NCBI RefSeq assembly: GCF_000196875.2
Contig: NC_014532.2
Location: forward strand, 2,542,001-2,606,000
Direction: 5' to 3'
Source of the DNA: Halomonas elongata DSM 2581
GTDB lineage: Bacteria; Pseudomonadota; Gammaproteobacteria; Pseudomonadales; Halomonadaceae
Length of the DNA stretch: 64,000 nucleotides
Within the stretch, counting starts at the first letter, position 1. Each line of letters begins with the position of its first letter. The notes below the pieces were generated by a model. The model did no database searches. It had not been told where the DNA came from and was given only the letters and a program-made list of their open reading frames with translations. Made by a program: the position numbers and the translations under genes. Shown piece by piece: positions 28,440 to 37,054 of this stretch.

Positions 28440-29558
28440 TCAGGCAGTTTGGTCATGGCCGTTGTCGAGGAAGGGATAGTCTGTGTAGCCCTGCTCGTTG
28501 CCGCCGTAAAAGGTGTCCTGATCCGGCTCGTTGAGCGCGGCACCGGTGCGCAGGCGCTCGGGCAGATCGGGATTGGCGATGAACGGGCGACCGAAGGCGA
28601 TGAGATCAGCGGTGTTTTCTGCCAGGCGCTGTTGAGCACGTTCAGCGTCGTAATGGCCGCAATAGATGAGCCCGCCACTGAAATGCTCACGCATCCGCCC
28701 GCGGAAGCCCTCCGGGAAGGTGGTATCGCCACCGGCCCAGTTGGGCTCGTTGAGGTGGATGTACGCCAGGCCACGTCGATCGAGTTGCTCGGCCAGATAG
28801 AGGGCCATCGCCTCGGGCTCATCGTCGCTGAGACCGAAAATCTCGATGAAAGGCGTGAGGCGAATGCCCACACGATCGGCGCCGAACACCTCGGTCACGG
28901 CATCGATCACCTCCAGCGGGAAGCGCGCACGATTCTCTATCGAGCCGCCATAGCGATCGGTTCGCAGGTTGGTGCCGGTGGCGAGGAACTGGTTGAGCAG
29001 GTACGCATTGGCCGCATGCACTTCCAGCATGTCGAAACCGGCGCGCTTGGCCCGCACGGCGGCTTGCCGATAGTCCTCGACGATCCCCGGGATCTCGTCG
29101 GTCTCCAGCGCCCGCGGGGTACTGGTGGGGTGACGTCCGGCAGTGCCATCCTCGAACTCGACGAAGCACTGGGCGCCCTCGCCCTTGAGAGCGCTGGGTG
29201 CCACGGGTTGCTGGCCATCGGGCTGAACCATCTCATGCGAGACACGACCCACGTGCCAGAGTTGCAGGGCGATGCGCCCGCCCTTGGCATGCACGGCGTC
29301 GACGACCTGCCGCCACCCCGCTTCCTGCTCGTCGGTCCAGATGCCGGGGGTGTAAACATAGCCACGAGCCGTCGGCGAGATGTTGGTGGCTTCGCTGATG
29401 ATCAACCCGGCCCCCGCACGCTGCTCGTAGTAGACCTGCTGCAGCTTGCCGGGCACGCTGTCGGGCGTTCTCGCCCGAGTCAAAGGCGCCATGATGACGC
29501 GGTTGGGCAGGCTAAGACTGCCCAGTTGAAAGGGGGTGAAAAGTGTCGTGTCGGTCAT
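28440..29558 (-). CDS. Alkene reductase, old yellow enzyme family (NemA-like)
   Basis: The 372-residue flavoprotein matches N-ethylmaleimide reductase and related old yellow enzymes: TLFTPFQLGSLSLPNRVIMA at the N-terminus, LQLWHVGRVSH, the catalytic HxxN in LEVHAANAYLLNQFL, RYGGSIENRARF, and DLIAFGRPFIANPDL at the FMN phosphate site. These enzymes use NADPH to reduce activated C=C bonds and nitro compounds. ATG 29558 has AGGAG upstream; the open frame extends 25 codons further. No TetR-type NemR gene is adjacent. Confidence 0.92.
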   Translation of the reverse strand: MTDTTLFTPFQLGSLSLPNRVIMAPLTRARTPDSVPGKLQQVYYEQRAGAGLIISEATNISPTARGYVYTPGIWTDEQEAGWRQVVDAVHAKGGRIALQLWHVGRVSHEMVQPDGQQPVAPSALKGEGAQCFVEFEDGTAGRHPTSTPRALETDEIPGIVEDYRQAAVRAKRAGFDMLEVHAANAYLLNQFLATGTNLRTDRYGGSIENRARFPLEVIDAVTEVFGADRVGIRLTPFIEIFGLSDDEPEAMALYLAEQLDRRGLAYIHLNEPNWAGGDTTFPEGFRGRMREHFSGGLIYCGHYDAERAQQRLAENTADLIAFGRPFIANPDLPERLRTGAALNEPDQDTFYGGNEQGYTDYPFLDNGHDQTA

Positions 29559-29813
29559 CGATTCGACTCCTGTGGCGAACGGGCGTTGGCTGTTATGGCG
29601 ACGCCCGGGTCGGAAAACAAGTGATGCGCACAATAAGCTTGTTAATTATTTTCGCAAAGGTCAGTGTGACCATTGACCCGATAGTCGGGGTTTATCATGA
29701 CGACCCCAAGTGCCCCATCGCGCAGCGCTCGCACACCAGACACTGCGGCAGGCCCGGCCCTCGTGATAATCTCCCACCAACCCTTGAGACGAACACTTGA
29801 CCAGGAGTGCGCC

Positions 29814-30980
29814 GTGACCGCTGTCGAGATACTGGAACGCCTGGTGGGCTTTGCCACCGTGTCACGAGATTCCAACCTGGCCCTGATCGAATGGGTCGAG
29901 GCCTGGCTCGACGACCATGACGTCGAACATTGGCGCATCGAGAGTGACGATGGCGGCAAGGCCAACCTGCTGGCCCGCATCGGGCCGGCGGTGGAAGGTG
30001 GTGTGGTGCTTTCCGGACACACCGACGTGGTGCCGGTGGTCGGCCAGCCGTGGTCGAGCGATCCCTTCGTGCTGCGCGACGGCAACGACGGCCGCCTCTA
30101 CGGCCGCGGCACCTGCGACATGAAGGGCTTCATCGCCTGCGTCCTGGCGGAAGTGCCCAATTGGGTGGAAATGACGCTCGAACGCCCCCTGTGGCTGGCC
30201 TTCTCCTACGACGAGGAGATCGGCTGCGTCGGGGCGCCGCGCATGATCGAGCGACTGATGTCCGACCACCCTCGCCCCTCGACGGTGATCGTCGGCGAGC
30301 CGACCCTGATGCAGCCGGTGGTGGCGCAAAAAGGTGCGACCAACCTGCGCACCACGGTCACCGGCCGTGCGGCGCACTCCAGTCAGGTCTATCAGGGCGT
30401 GTCGGCCATCCATGTGGCGGCCCGACTGGTGACGAAGATCGAGGACGTGATGGCCGAACTCAAGGCCGAGGGGCGCGTCGACGAGGCCTTCAATGTGGTG
30501 CACTCCAGCCTGCATGTCGGTCGCATCGAAGGCGGCACCGCGATCAATATCATGGCCCGGGAATGCACCTTCGAGTGGGAGGTGCGTCACCTGCCGAGCG
30601 ACAACGTCGATGAACTGCTCGGGCGCATCGATGCCTACGCCGCCGAGCTGCAGGCCGAGATGCAGCAAACCGCGCCCGAGGCCGGCATTGCCACCGAAGC
30701 GCTCAACGTTACGGTGCCCGCCCTGGCCGACCGCGACAACGATGAGGTGCTGACCCTCTGCCGCTCCCTGTTGGGCGACGACATCGACACCTCGGCCGTC
30801 GCCTACGCCACCGAGGCCGGTCAGTTCCAGCGCCAGGGACTGTCCACGCTCATCTGCGGCCCTGGCAGCATCAGCCAGGCCCATCAACCGGATGAATACA
30901 TCGAGCGTGAACAGCTCGAGGCGGGACAGCGCTTCATGGCGGCACTCGGTGCACGCCTGTCGAGTGGGGCGAGCGCATAA
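29814..30980 (+). CDS. argE: Acetylornithine deacetylase
   Basis: The 388-residue protein is an M20-family dimetal deacetylase of ArgE length. The metal ligands are visible in LSGHTDVVPV, GRGTCDMKGF, SYDEEIGC (catalytic Glu and ligand Glu) and the C-terminal SQAHQPDEYI. Thr/Cys in GTCDMKG is the ArgE pattern. It releases ornithine from N2-acetylornithine in arginine synthesis. I chose GTG 29814, which has CCAGGAG upstream, over an ATG 39 codons earlier that has none. It is a lone arg gene here. Confidence 0.92.
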   Translation: MTAVEILERLVGFATVSRDSNLALIEWVEAWLDDHDVEHWRIESDDGGKANLLARIGPAVEGGVVLSGHTDVVPVVGQPWSSDPFVLRDGNDGRLYGRGTCDMKGFIACVLAEVPNWVEMTLERPLWLAFSYDEEIGCVGAPRMIERLMSDHPRPSTVIVGEPTLMQPVVAQKGATNLRTTVTGRAAHSSQVYQGVSAIHVAARLVTKIEDVMAELKAEGRVDEAFNVVHSSLHVGRIEGGTAINIMARECTFEWEVRHLPSDNVDELLGRIDAYAAELQAEMQQTAPEAGIATEALNVTVPALADRDNDEVLTLCRSLLGDDIDTSAVAYATEAGQFQRQGLSTLICGPGSISQAHQPDEYIEREQLEAGQRFMAALGARLSSGASA

Positions 30981-31086
30981 AGCTCTGGATCATCAAGACC
31001 GGCGACACCGAAACGCCCGATGCCGCCGCCCTGCTGGCTCGATTTACCGGCCTGGTGGTGTCTGGTGAGCGGACAACACCAGCCGA

Positions 31087-32040
31087 CTAGTCGGCGTTCT
31101 CCGCCTCGCGCATGGCCTCTTCCTGGAGTAGGCGCTCGTCCGGGGCGCCGGCGGCAGCCTTGCGGCGTTGCCGATGGAGATCGCGCAGCCCGCTGGTCAG
31201 CATGGCAGCGACGATCATGCCGCCGCCCACGAAGGCCAGCGGTGGTGGCACCTCGTCCAGCCACCACCACACCAGCAAAGCGCCGACCAGGGTTTCCAGC
31301 AGCATCACCAGGCTGACCTCGGCGCCGGGCAGATAGCGCGGGCCCGTCTGGATCAGGAAATAGGCGGCCGGCAGGAACAGTGCCAGCAGTGCCAGGCGCG
31401 ACACGTCCTCGGGCGGCGGCAGTTGCACGCCTCCCAGCAACACCGCCGGCACCAGCATCGCCAGGCAGCCCAGTGGCAGCACGACGGTGGTATCCACCCC
31501 ACGCTGGCGGTCGCCGCGCTGCACACTCGCCACCGTGGTATTGACGGCAATGGAGATCGGCACGAACAGGGCGATCGCCAGTCCCAGCGGACTCCCCTGG
31601 CCGATTTCGCCCGCCGCCATCAGGCAGGCGCCGGTCACGCACACGGCGATCACCACCCAGGTCTGACGTCGCAACCGCTGCCCGAAGACGACCATGCCGA
31701 TCAGCCCTGCCACGAGCGGCGCCAGGTTCATCATTACCAGTACGTTGCCGGCGGCGGTCAGGCGCGCGGCACCGACGAAGGCCCAGGCGCTGCCGGCGAA
31801 CGCCAGCGGACACCACCAGGCAGCGGCGCCGCAGGCACGAATGGCACCCGGCAGTCGCGAGCGATAGCGCAAGGTCGCGATCAACAGCAGTACGCTCCCC
31901 AGCAGCAGGCCGCGCCAGAACATGAAGGTCGCCACCCCGGCCTGGGTGTCCTTGATCAACAGGGCATCCGGCGACAGCAGCAGCACGCCGGTCATGGTGA
32001 TCAGATAACCCCGAAGGCGGAACGGCAGTCGCTTCCACAT
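31087..32040 (-). CDS. DMT superfamily permease (EamA family)
   Basis: The 317-residue protein has ten hydrophobic helices arranged as two EamA repeats, with the second half showing YFLIQTGPRYLPGAEVSLVMLLETLVGALLVWWW split over two helices. The C-terminus is charged and cytoplasmic. EamA proteins export amino acids and other metabolites; the substrate here is unknown. It lies tail-to-tail with argE, with about 100 bases between the two stop codons. Confidence 0.88.
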   Translation of the reverse strand: MWKRLPFRLRGYLITMTGVLLLSPDALLIKDTQAGVATFMFWRGLLLGSVLLLIATLRYRSRLPGAIRACGAAAWWCPLAFAGSAWAFVGAARLTAAGNVLVMMNLAPLVAGLIGMVVFGQRLRRQTWVVIAVCVTGACLMAAGEIGQGSPLGLAIALFVPISIAVNTTVASVQRGDRQRGVDTTVVLPLGCLAMLVPAVLLGGVQLPPPEDVSRLALLALFLPAAYFLIQTGPRYLPGAEVSLVMLLETLVGALLVWWWLDEVPPPLAFVGGGMIVAAMLTSGLRDLHRQRRKAAAGAPDERLLQEEAMREAENAD

Positions 32041-32095
32041 GGCTGGTCCCTCAGCGTTGTTTACCCGACATCATCTCTAATGGGCACATAAAAAC

Positions 32096-32125
32096 AGGCA
32101 GGCCGGGGAATGCCCCGGCCTGCCT
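32096..32125 (-). terminator. Rho-independent terminator of the DEAD-box helicase gene
   Basis: Perfect 13-base arms at 32096-32108 and 32113-32125 enclose a 4-base loop, and on the minus strand the stem is followed by GTTTTTATG. It lies 42-71 bases past the helicase stop. A smaller ACCGCCC/GGGCGGT hairpin lies between the stop and this terminator. Confidence 0.85.
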
Positions 32126-32166
32126 GGATGCCTTTCAGCGACCGCCCTTGTCGGGCGGTGCCATCA

Positions 32167-33834
32167 TCAGGCCCGTGCGCGACGGTCCGAATCGTCATCG
32201 CGCTGGCGACGCGGTGCGCGATCCTCGCTGATCTCCAGCGGACGACCGCCAACCCGGGCGCGTGCCATCTTGGTCAGAATGCTGGATGGCAGACCACTCG
32301 GCAACTCGACGACGGAAAACGCATTGCGGATGTCGATCCGGCCAATCCGGTTGCCCTCGATACCGCCTTCGTTGGCCAGGGCACCGACCAGTTGGCCCGG
32401 CTTGATGCCATCCTTGTGGCCCACGGCGACGCGGTAGCGCGTCATGCCCTCGCTGGGTCCACGCTCGCGGCGCGGCTTGCTTTCGCGGGGGGCACGCTCC
32501 TTGCGCGGCGCCTGCAGGCGACCGATGGGCGCTTCGTCGGCACGCGCCAGGGCAGCGAAGGCACAGGCCAGCTCGATCGGATCGTAACCTTCCTCGACCA
32601 GGCGCTCGACCAGGTCACGCTGGGAATCGGCGTCCTTGGTCAGCGAGCCGATCACGCGCTGCTGGAAGATCTCGTCGCGATGGGCGCGGATGGCAGCCTC
32701 GTCGGGCAGTTCCATGTCGTCCATCTTGCGGCCGGTGGCACGCTCGAGCCAGCCGACCTTGCGCCCTTCGCGGTTGCCGGCGAAGGTGATGGCCACCCCG
32801 GCACGACCGGCACGACCGGTCCGGCCGATACGGTGGGTATAGGCCTCGGCGTCCTGGGGCAGGTCATAGTTGATGACGTGGGTGATACGCGGCACGTCCA
32901 GGCCACGCGCGGCCACGTCGGTGGCGATCAGCACATCGATCTTGCCGCGCTTGAGACGCGTGATGGTGCGTTCGCGCAGGCTCTGATCCAGGTCGCCGGA
33001 CAGGCTCGCCACATTCAGGCCACGCGCCGAGAGCTGCTCCATCAGGGTGGTGCAGGCCGCCCGGGTGCGCACGAAGACGATCGCGGCATCGACGGGCTCC
33101 ACTTCGAGGATACGTGCCAGGGCTTCGAGCTTGGCACCGCCATCGATGCGCACCCGGCGCTGTTCGATGTTGTCGCCGCTGGAAGCGCGCGACTCGATGG
33201 TCACCTTGACCGGCTCCACCAGGTACTGGTTGACGATGCGCTCGATCTCGGTGGGCAGGGTCGCGGAGAAGAAGACGCGCTGAGCGTCCACCGGGGTATC
33301 GGCGACCACGCGCTTGACGTCGTCGATGAAGCCCATGCGCAGCATCTCGTCGGCCTCGTCCAGCACCAGGGCCGAGAGCCCGCCGAGCTTGAGGCTGCCG
33401 CGATCCAGGTGGTCGATGATCCGACCGGGCGTACCGACCACGACCTGGGCGCCACGGCGCAGGGCCTGCATCTGGTCACGGTATTCCATACCGCCACACA
33501 GGATCGCCACTTCCAGGCCCTTGAGGTTCTGGCCGTATTTGGAGAAGGACGCGGCTACCTGCTGCGCCAGCTCACGGGTCGGCGCCAGTACCAGCACCTG
33601 GGGCTCGCGACGATCGAGTTCGAGACGCGAGAGAATCGGCAGGGCAAAGGCAGCGGTCTTGCCGGTACCGGTCTGGGCCTGGCCCAGCATGTCGCGGCCT
33701 TCCAGCAGTGCCGGAATGGTCTGTGCCTGGATCGGTGACGGCGTTTCGTAACCGAGTGTCTCAACAGCGGAGAGAACGGCGGGCAGCAGGGCCAGATCGC
33801 CGAAACTCGGCGAGGCGACGGAAGTCGAGGTCAT
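32167..33834 (-). CDS. deaD: DEAD-box ATP-dependent RNA helicase, DeaD/CsdA-like
   Basis: The 555-residue protein has all helicase motifs in order: Q motif GYETPSPIQAQTIP, motif I AQTGTGKTAAF, motif Ia PTRELAQQV, motif II VLDEADEM, motif III FSATLP, and motif VI HRIGRTGRAGRAG. The C-terminal part carries a DbpA-type RNA-binding domain (YRVAVGHKDGIKPGQLVGAL to RVGGRPLEI), flanked by Arg-rich tails. This is the DeaD/CsdA layout; such helicases unwind structured RNA in ribosome assembly and mRNA decay, especially in the cold. The 394-base leader region upstream could hold a long 5' UTR, as is common for deaD. Confidence 0.93.
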   Translation of the reverse strand: MTSTSVASPSFGDLALLPAVLSAVETLGYETPSPIQAQTIPALLEGRDMLGQAQTGTGKTAAFALPILSRLELDRREPQVLVLAPTRELAQQVAASFSKYGQNLKGLEVAILCGGMEYRDQMQALRRGAQVVVGTPGRIIDHLDRGSLKLGGLSALVLDEADEMLRMGFIDDVKRVVADTPVDAQRVFFSATLPTEIERIVNQYLVEPVKVTIESRASSGDNIEQRRVRIDGGAKLEALARILEVEPVDAAIVFVRTRAACTTLMEQLSARGLNVASLSGDLDQSLRERTITRLKRGKIDVLIATDVAARGLDVPRITHVINYDLPQDAEAYTHRIGRTGRAGRAGVAITFAGNREGRKVGWLERATGRKMDDMELPDEAAIRAHRDEIFQQRVIGSLTKDADSQRDLVERLVEEGYDPIELACAFAALARADEAPIGRLQAPRKERAPRESKPRRERGPSEGMTRYRVAVGHKDGIKPGQLVGALANEGGIEGNRIGRIDIRNAFSVVELPSGLPSSILTKMARARVGGRPLEISEDRAPRRQRDDDSDRRARA

Positions 33835-34228
33835 GAATCACACCTTGGTAGGCCGGGATCACCGGCAAAAAACATCAGTCATGGCGTCCCGTACACCTGG
33901 CATACAGTCAAGATCCCGAACATTGCGGGCATCTTAAGCGGAGTCGGGGACGCCGGTCGCACCTAGCATCCGATACTTACCCGCCAGCTCGGCGAGTGCA
34001 TCGTCGTGGCGACCGTCTGCGCCGAATTCGCCCGGGTGGCGAACTCTCGTCGGCGCTCCATCTACACAGTTCAAACGCTTTGGGCCTCGGCCCGGCGTTG
34101 TCGACCACCGCGTTCACGTCGGTGAACGGGTCGCGTCGTCATGATGGTGGGGTCAGCACATGCGAGGAGCGCGCATGCTACCATCGTCGCGCCACCCTGG
34201 CCAACCTTTTTCCTCGAGGTACCCTGAT
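33835..34228. other. 394-base intergenic region between deaD and the YaiI-like gene
   Basis: This stretch separates two divergent genes. On the minus strand, a TTGACT at about 33912-33917 could be a -35 element for deaD, but I find no convincing -10 at the right distance. A GTTCAC/GTGAAC hairpin lies near 34111-34126 and a GCCGG/CCGGC hairpin near 33858-33872. I see no conserved small protein and no RNA gene that I recognise. Confidence 0.4.
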
Positions 34229-34681
34229 ATGCCCAACCTGTGGGTCGATGCCGACGCCTGCCCCCGAATCGCCCGCGAGATCATCGTGCGCGCCGCCGAA
34301 CGGACCGCCACCCCGACCACCTTCGTGGCGAATCATCAAGTGCCGCTCCCTCCCTCGAAGTGGGTCAAGGGGCTGACGGTGAGCCACGGCTTCGATGCAG
34401 CCGATGACGAAATCGTCGACCGTCTCGCCGAGAAGGATCTGGTCATCACCTCCGATCTGCCCTTGGCCATGGCCGCCATCGAACGCGGCGCCAGCGTCAT
34501 GACCAGCCGGGGGGAAGCCCTGAACGAGAGCAACATCCGCGCCCGGGTCCAGATGCGGGATTTCATGGAGACTCTAAGGGCCAGCGGTGAACACACCGGC
34601 GGCCCCAAGGGTTATTCGGACGTGGACCGACGCGAATTCGCCAACGCGCTGGATCGTTGGTTGGCGCGTAACGCGCCCTGA
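34229..34681 (+). CDS. YaiI/YqxD family protein (DUF188)
   Basis: The 150-residue protein begins MPNLWVDADACPRIAREII, the DUF188 signature with its acidic cluster. It also has DAADDEIVDRL, DLVITSDLPLA and RGEALNESNI. These Asp residues resemble a PIN-like nuclease metal site, which suggests a nucleic acid role, but the family has no assigned function. ATG 34229 has GAGGT upstream. The gene ends before a bidirectional-looking hairpin at 34743-34774. Confidence 0.9.
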   Translation: MPNLWVDADACPRIAREIIVRAAERTATPTTFVANHQVPLPPSKWVKGLTVSHGFDAADDEIVDRLAEKDLVITSDLPLAMAAIERGASVMTSRGEALNESNIRARVQMRDFMETLRASGEHTGGPKGYSDVDRREFANALDRWLARNAP

Positions 34682-34742
34682 GAACGCGGCTACGCCGCTG
34701 GAAGGGATAAGGACGGTGCTTCACGCCTTTTACGCTTTGTAA

Positions 34743-34774
34743 GAGGGAAGAGAAAACCTTTGGCCTCTTCCCTC
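34743..34774. terminator. Terminator hairpin between convergent genes
   Basis: The arms GAGGGAAGAG (34743-34752) and CTCTTCCCTC (34765-34774) pair perfectly around a 12-base loop. It lies between the YaiI-like gene (+) and the glutathionyl-hydroquinone reductase gene (-) and could serve either. Confidence 0.6.
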
Positions 34775-34791
34775 CTGCGATTTGCGCGGTC

Positions 34792-35796
34792 TCAGCCGCG
34801 CTGGCGTATCCCCTGCCCCGGCAAGCGTTCGCGATCGTGAGGGCGCTCGAGATCCAATAGCGGGCCGGCGGGAACGATGCGCGTCGGATTGATGTTGCCG
34901 TGACTGACGTAGTAATGACGCTTGATGTGATCGAAGTTCACCGTCTCGGCGATCCCCGGCCACTGGTAGAGCTCGCGCAGATAGTGGGAAAGGTTCGGGT
35001 AATCTTCCAGGCGGCGCAGGTTGCACTTGAAGTGCCCGTGGTAGACCGCATCGAAGCGCACCAGGGTGGTGAACAGCCGAATGTCCGCCTCGGTCAGCCA
35101 TTCGCCGGCCAGGTAGCGGTGCTCGGCAAGACGCGCCTCGAGACGGTCCAGCGACTGGAATAGCGCGCTGACGTGCTTCTCGTAGACCGACTGCTCGGTG
35201 GCGAATCCCGCCTTGTAGACGCCGTTGTTGACGTGATCGTAGACCTCGGCGTTGACGGCATCGATGGTCTCGCGCAGATCCTCGGGATAAAGGTCCAGGC
35301 GATTGCCGGTCAGGTCGTCGAAGGCGCCGTTGAACATGCGTACCAGCTCCGCCGACTCATTGTTGACGATGCGCCCCTCATGCTTGTCCCACAGCGCCGG
35401 TACGGTCACGCGGCCGGTGTACCGGGGATCGGTCAGGGTATAGAGCTGGTGGTGGAATTCGACATCGTTGAGCGGGTCGCCGCTCGAGCCCTCGTCGCGA
35501 TGATAGCTCCAGCCCTGGTCCAGCATCAGCGGACTGGTCACGGACACGTCGATCAGCGACGTCAATCCCTTGAGGCGACGCATGATCAGGGTGCGATGCG
35601 CCCAGGGGCAGGCCAGCGATACATAAAGATGGTAGCGCCCCGCCTCGGCGGGCAAGCCGGGTTGTCCATCCGGCCCCGGGCTGCCATCGGCCGTCACCCA
35701 GTCGCGCAGCTTGGCGGATTCACGGACGAACTCTCCGCCATGCCGCTCGGTGTCGTACCACTGGTCATGCCAGCGCCCCTCGATCAGAAGGCCCAT
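34792..35796 (-). CDS. Glutathionyl-hydroquinone reductase (YqjG/omega-class GST-like)
   Basis: The 334-residue protein belongs to the Xi-class GSTs. The catalytic Cys63 lies in SLACPWAHRTLIMRRLKGL, followed by VTVPALWDKHEGRIVNNESA around the glutathione site and an all-helical C-terminal domain ending FDHIKRHYYVSHGNINPTRI. The long insert (DQGWSYHRDEG) and the conserved Tyr-rich C-terminus are characteristic. These enzymes reduce glutathionyl-hydroquinones and help recover from quinone stress. It is a single minus-strand gene. Confidence 0.93.
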   Translation of the reverse strand: MGLLIEGRWHDQWYDTERHGGEFVRESAKLRDWVTADGSPGPDGQPGLPAEAGRYHLYVSLACPWAHRTLIMRRLKGLTSLIDVSVTSPLMLDQGWSYHRDEGSSGDPLNDVEFHHQLYTLTDPRYTGRVTVPALWDKHEGRIVNNESAELVRMFNGAFDDLTGNRLDLYPEDLRETIDAVNAEVYDHVNNGVYKAGFATEQSVYEKHVSALFQSLDRLEARLAEHRYLAGEWLTEADIRLFTTLVRFDAVYHGHFKCNLRRLEDYPNLSHYLRELYQWPGIAETVNFDHIKRHYYVSHGNINPTRIVPAGPLLDLERPHDRERLPGQGIRQRG

Positions 35797-35935
35797 GTCG
35801 CCACTCCTCTCTCATAGTCAATATGACCTCAGCTTAATCCGAAATTATTGACGCTCAAGCGCAGTTTTTGGCGACATTCATTCGATTTTATCGATTCGAA
35901 TGGAAGCGCGGATTTATGTCGTGAGCGATGAGAGG

Positions 35936-36025
35936 CTGGTCGTCGCCGGAACGGAAGAACCGCAGTTTACATGACGGTAAATGAGGATTTGACCGGGCTC
36001 GCGCACGAGTACCGCCGGCGACCAG
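35936..36025. repeat. Structured dispersed repeat, copy 1
   Basis: The outer arms CTGGTCG (35936-35942) and CGACCAG (36019-36025) enclose a core with GAACCGCAG, a small TTTAC/GTAAA stem and TGAGGATT. The copy at 55222-55315 has the same order: outer inverted arms, GAACCGGAG, a small CCTATA/TATAGG stem, and TGAGGATT. The matching core with compensating stem changes indicates a dispersed family that folds as RNA or single-stranded DNA. It sits in the gap between two minus-strand genes. Confidence 0.6.
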
Positions 36026-36046
36026 GATCTCGAGCGCAGCAATAAA

Positions 36047-36952
36047 TCAGAGGTTCCTTCTTGCGTCGGGGCAGACCGCCACTTCATCACGCAAATGCTG
36101 CGCCATGGCACGGGTCGCCGGTCCGGCGCGATCACGATCGCGATGGATCAGCTGCATGGGCGCTTCCCGTATGCCACCGGCCGATAGCGGCAATGGCTTG
36201 AGCCGGCCACTTGCCAATGAGGTCTCGATCAGCGTCTCCGGTACCCAGGCGAATCCCAGGTTGCGTTCGAGCATGTCGATGGAGGTGCTGAGATGGCTGA
36301 CCGTCCAGCGCTGTTCGGCCTTCAACCAGCCCGCATCCAGCGACTGGCGCTGCGCCGAGTCCCTTACCACCAGTTGGCGGTGCTGCTCCAAGTCACGCAG
36401 GTCCAGCATGCGATCCAGCTTGTGCAGGGAATGCTCGGGATGCGCCACGGCGATGAAACGCACCGACACCAGCGGCTCCCCCAGAAACCCCTGGGCGGCG
36501 AGCCCCGAGACGACAAGATCGGCGGAGCCGTCATACAACATCTCGACCCCGCCATTGAGCACCGACTCGTGAAGCTGCACCCGCACATGCGGATAGTCGC
36601 GGGAAAAGGCCTCCATGGCACGTGCCAGGACAACGGGAGGAAAGATCTGATCGACACTCAGCACGATCTCGGCTTCCAGCCCCTCGCCAAGCCGTTCGGC
36701 GACATCCTCCAGGGCCTCGGCCCCCTCCAGGAGCTGACGGGCGCGGCGCAGCAGCAGCTCTCCCGCCTCGGTCAGGCGCACCTGCCGCCCCACCGGCTCG
36801 AGCACCTCGACACCCAACTGCTCCTCCAGCTTGTGAACCGCATGGTTGAGCGTGGAAGGACTCTTGTGAATGGCCTCGGCGGCACGGGCGAAGCCCCCAT
36901 GATCGACCACCGCAGCAAGCATCTGCCATTGCGCAAGCGTGACACGCGACAT
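36047..36952 (-). CDS. LysR-family transcriptional regulator, divergent from pirin gene
   Basis: The 301-residue protein has the N-terminal LysR helix-turn-helix (LAQWQMLAAVVDHGGFARAA, then HKSPSTLNHAVHKLEEQLGV) and a type 2 periplasmic-binding effector domain. It is separated by 102 bases from the divergent pirin-like gene, the usual arrangement for a LysR regulator and its target. A palindrome ATTTTCGAAAAT lies between them. The effector is not apparent. Confidence 0.92.
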   Translation of the reverse strand: MSRVTLAQWQMLAAVVDHGGFARAAEAIHKSPSTLNHAVHKLEEQLGVEVLEPVGRQVRLTEAGELLLRRARQLLEGAEALEDVAERLGEGLEAEIVLSVDQIFPPVVLARAMEAFSRDYPHVRVQLHESVLNGGVEMLYDGSADLVVSGLAAQGFLGEPLVSVRFIAVAHPEHSLHKLDRMLDLRDLEQHRQLVVRDSAQRQSLDAGWLKAEQRWTVSHLSTSIDMLERNLGFAWVPETLIETSLASGRLKPLPLSAGGIREAPMQLIHRDRDRAGPATRAMAQHLRDEVAVCPDARRNL

Positions 36953-36993
36953 TTTCGATTCCCTCGAATGCTAAGTCCAAAACTATGCGCTTA

Positions 36994-37005
36994 ATTTTCG
37001 AAAAT
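36994..37005. promoter_or_regulatory. ATTTTCGAAAAT palindrome between LysR and pirin genes
   Basis: This is a perfect 12-base palindrome in the 102-base divergent region, 42 bases from the LysR start and 50 bases from the pirin start. It stands in an AT-rich stretch in otherwise GC-rich DNA. It is a candidate operator for the adjacent LysR protein. Confidence 0.45.
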
Positions 37006-37054
37006 ATCGGCCTAAAATGCCAGTCATAACCTCCACTATTCAGGAGATGCCTTC

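Noticed and set aside
32110-33738. Long plus-strand open frame opposite deaD
   Set aside because: DEAD-box motifs lie on the minus strand; the plus frame is a shadow.
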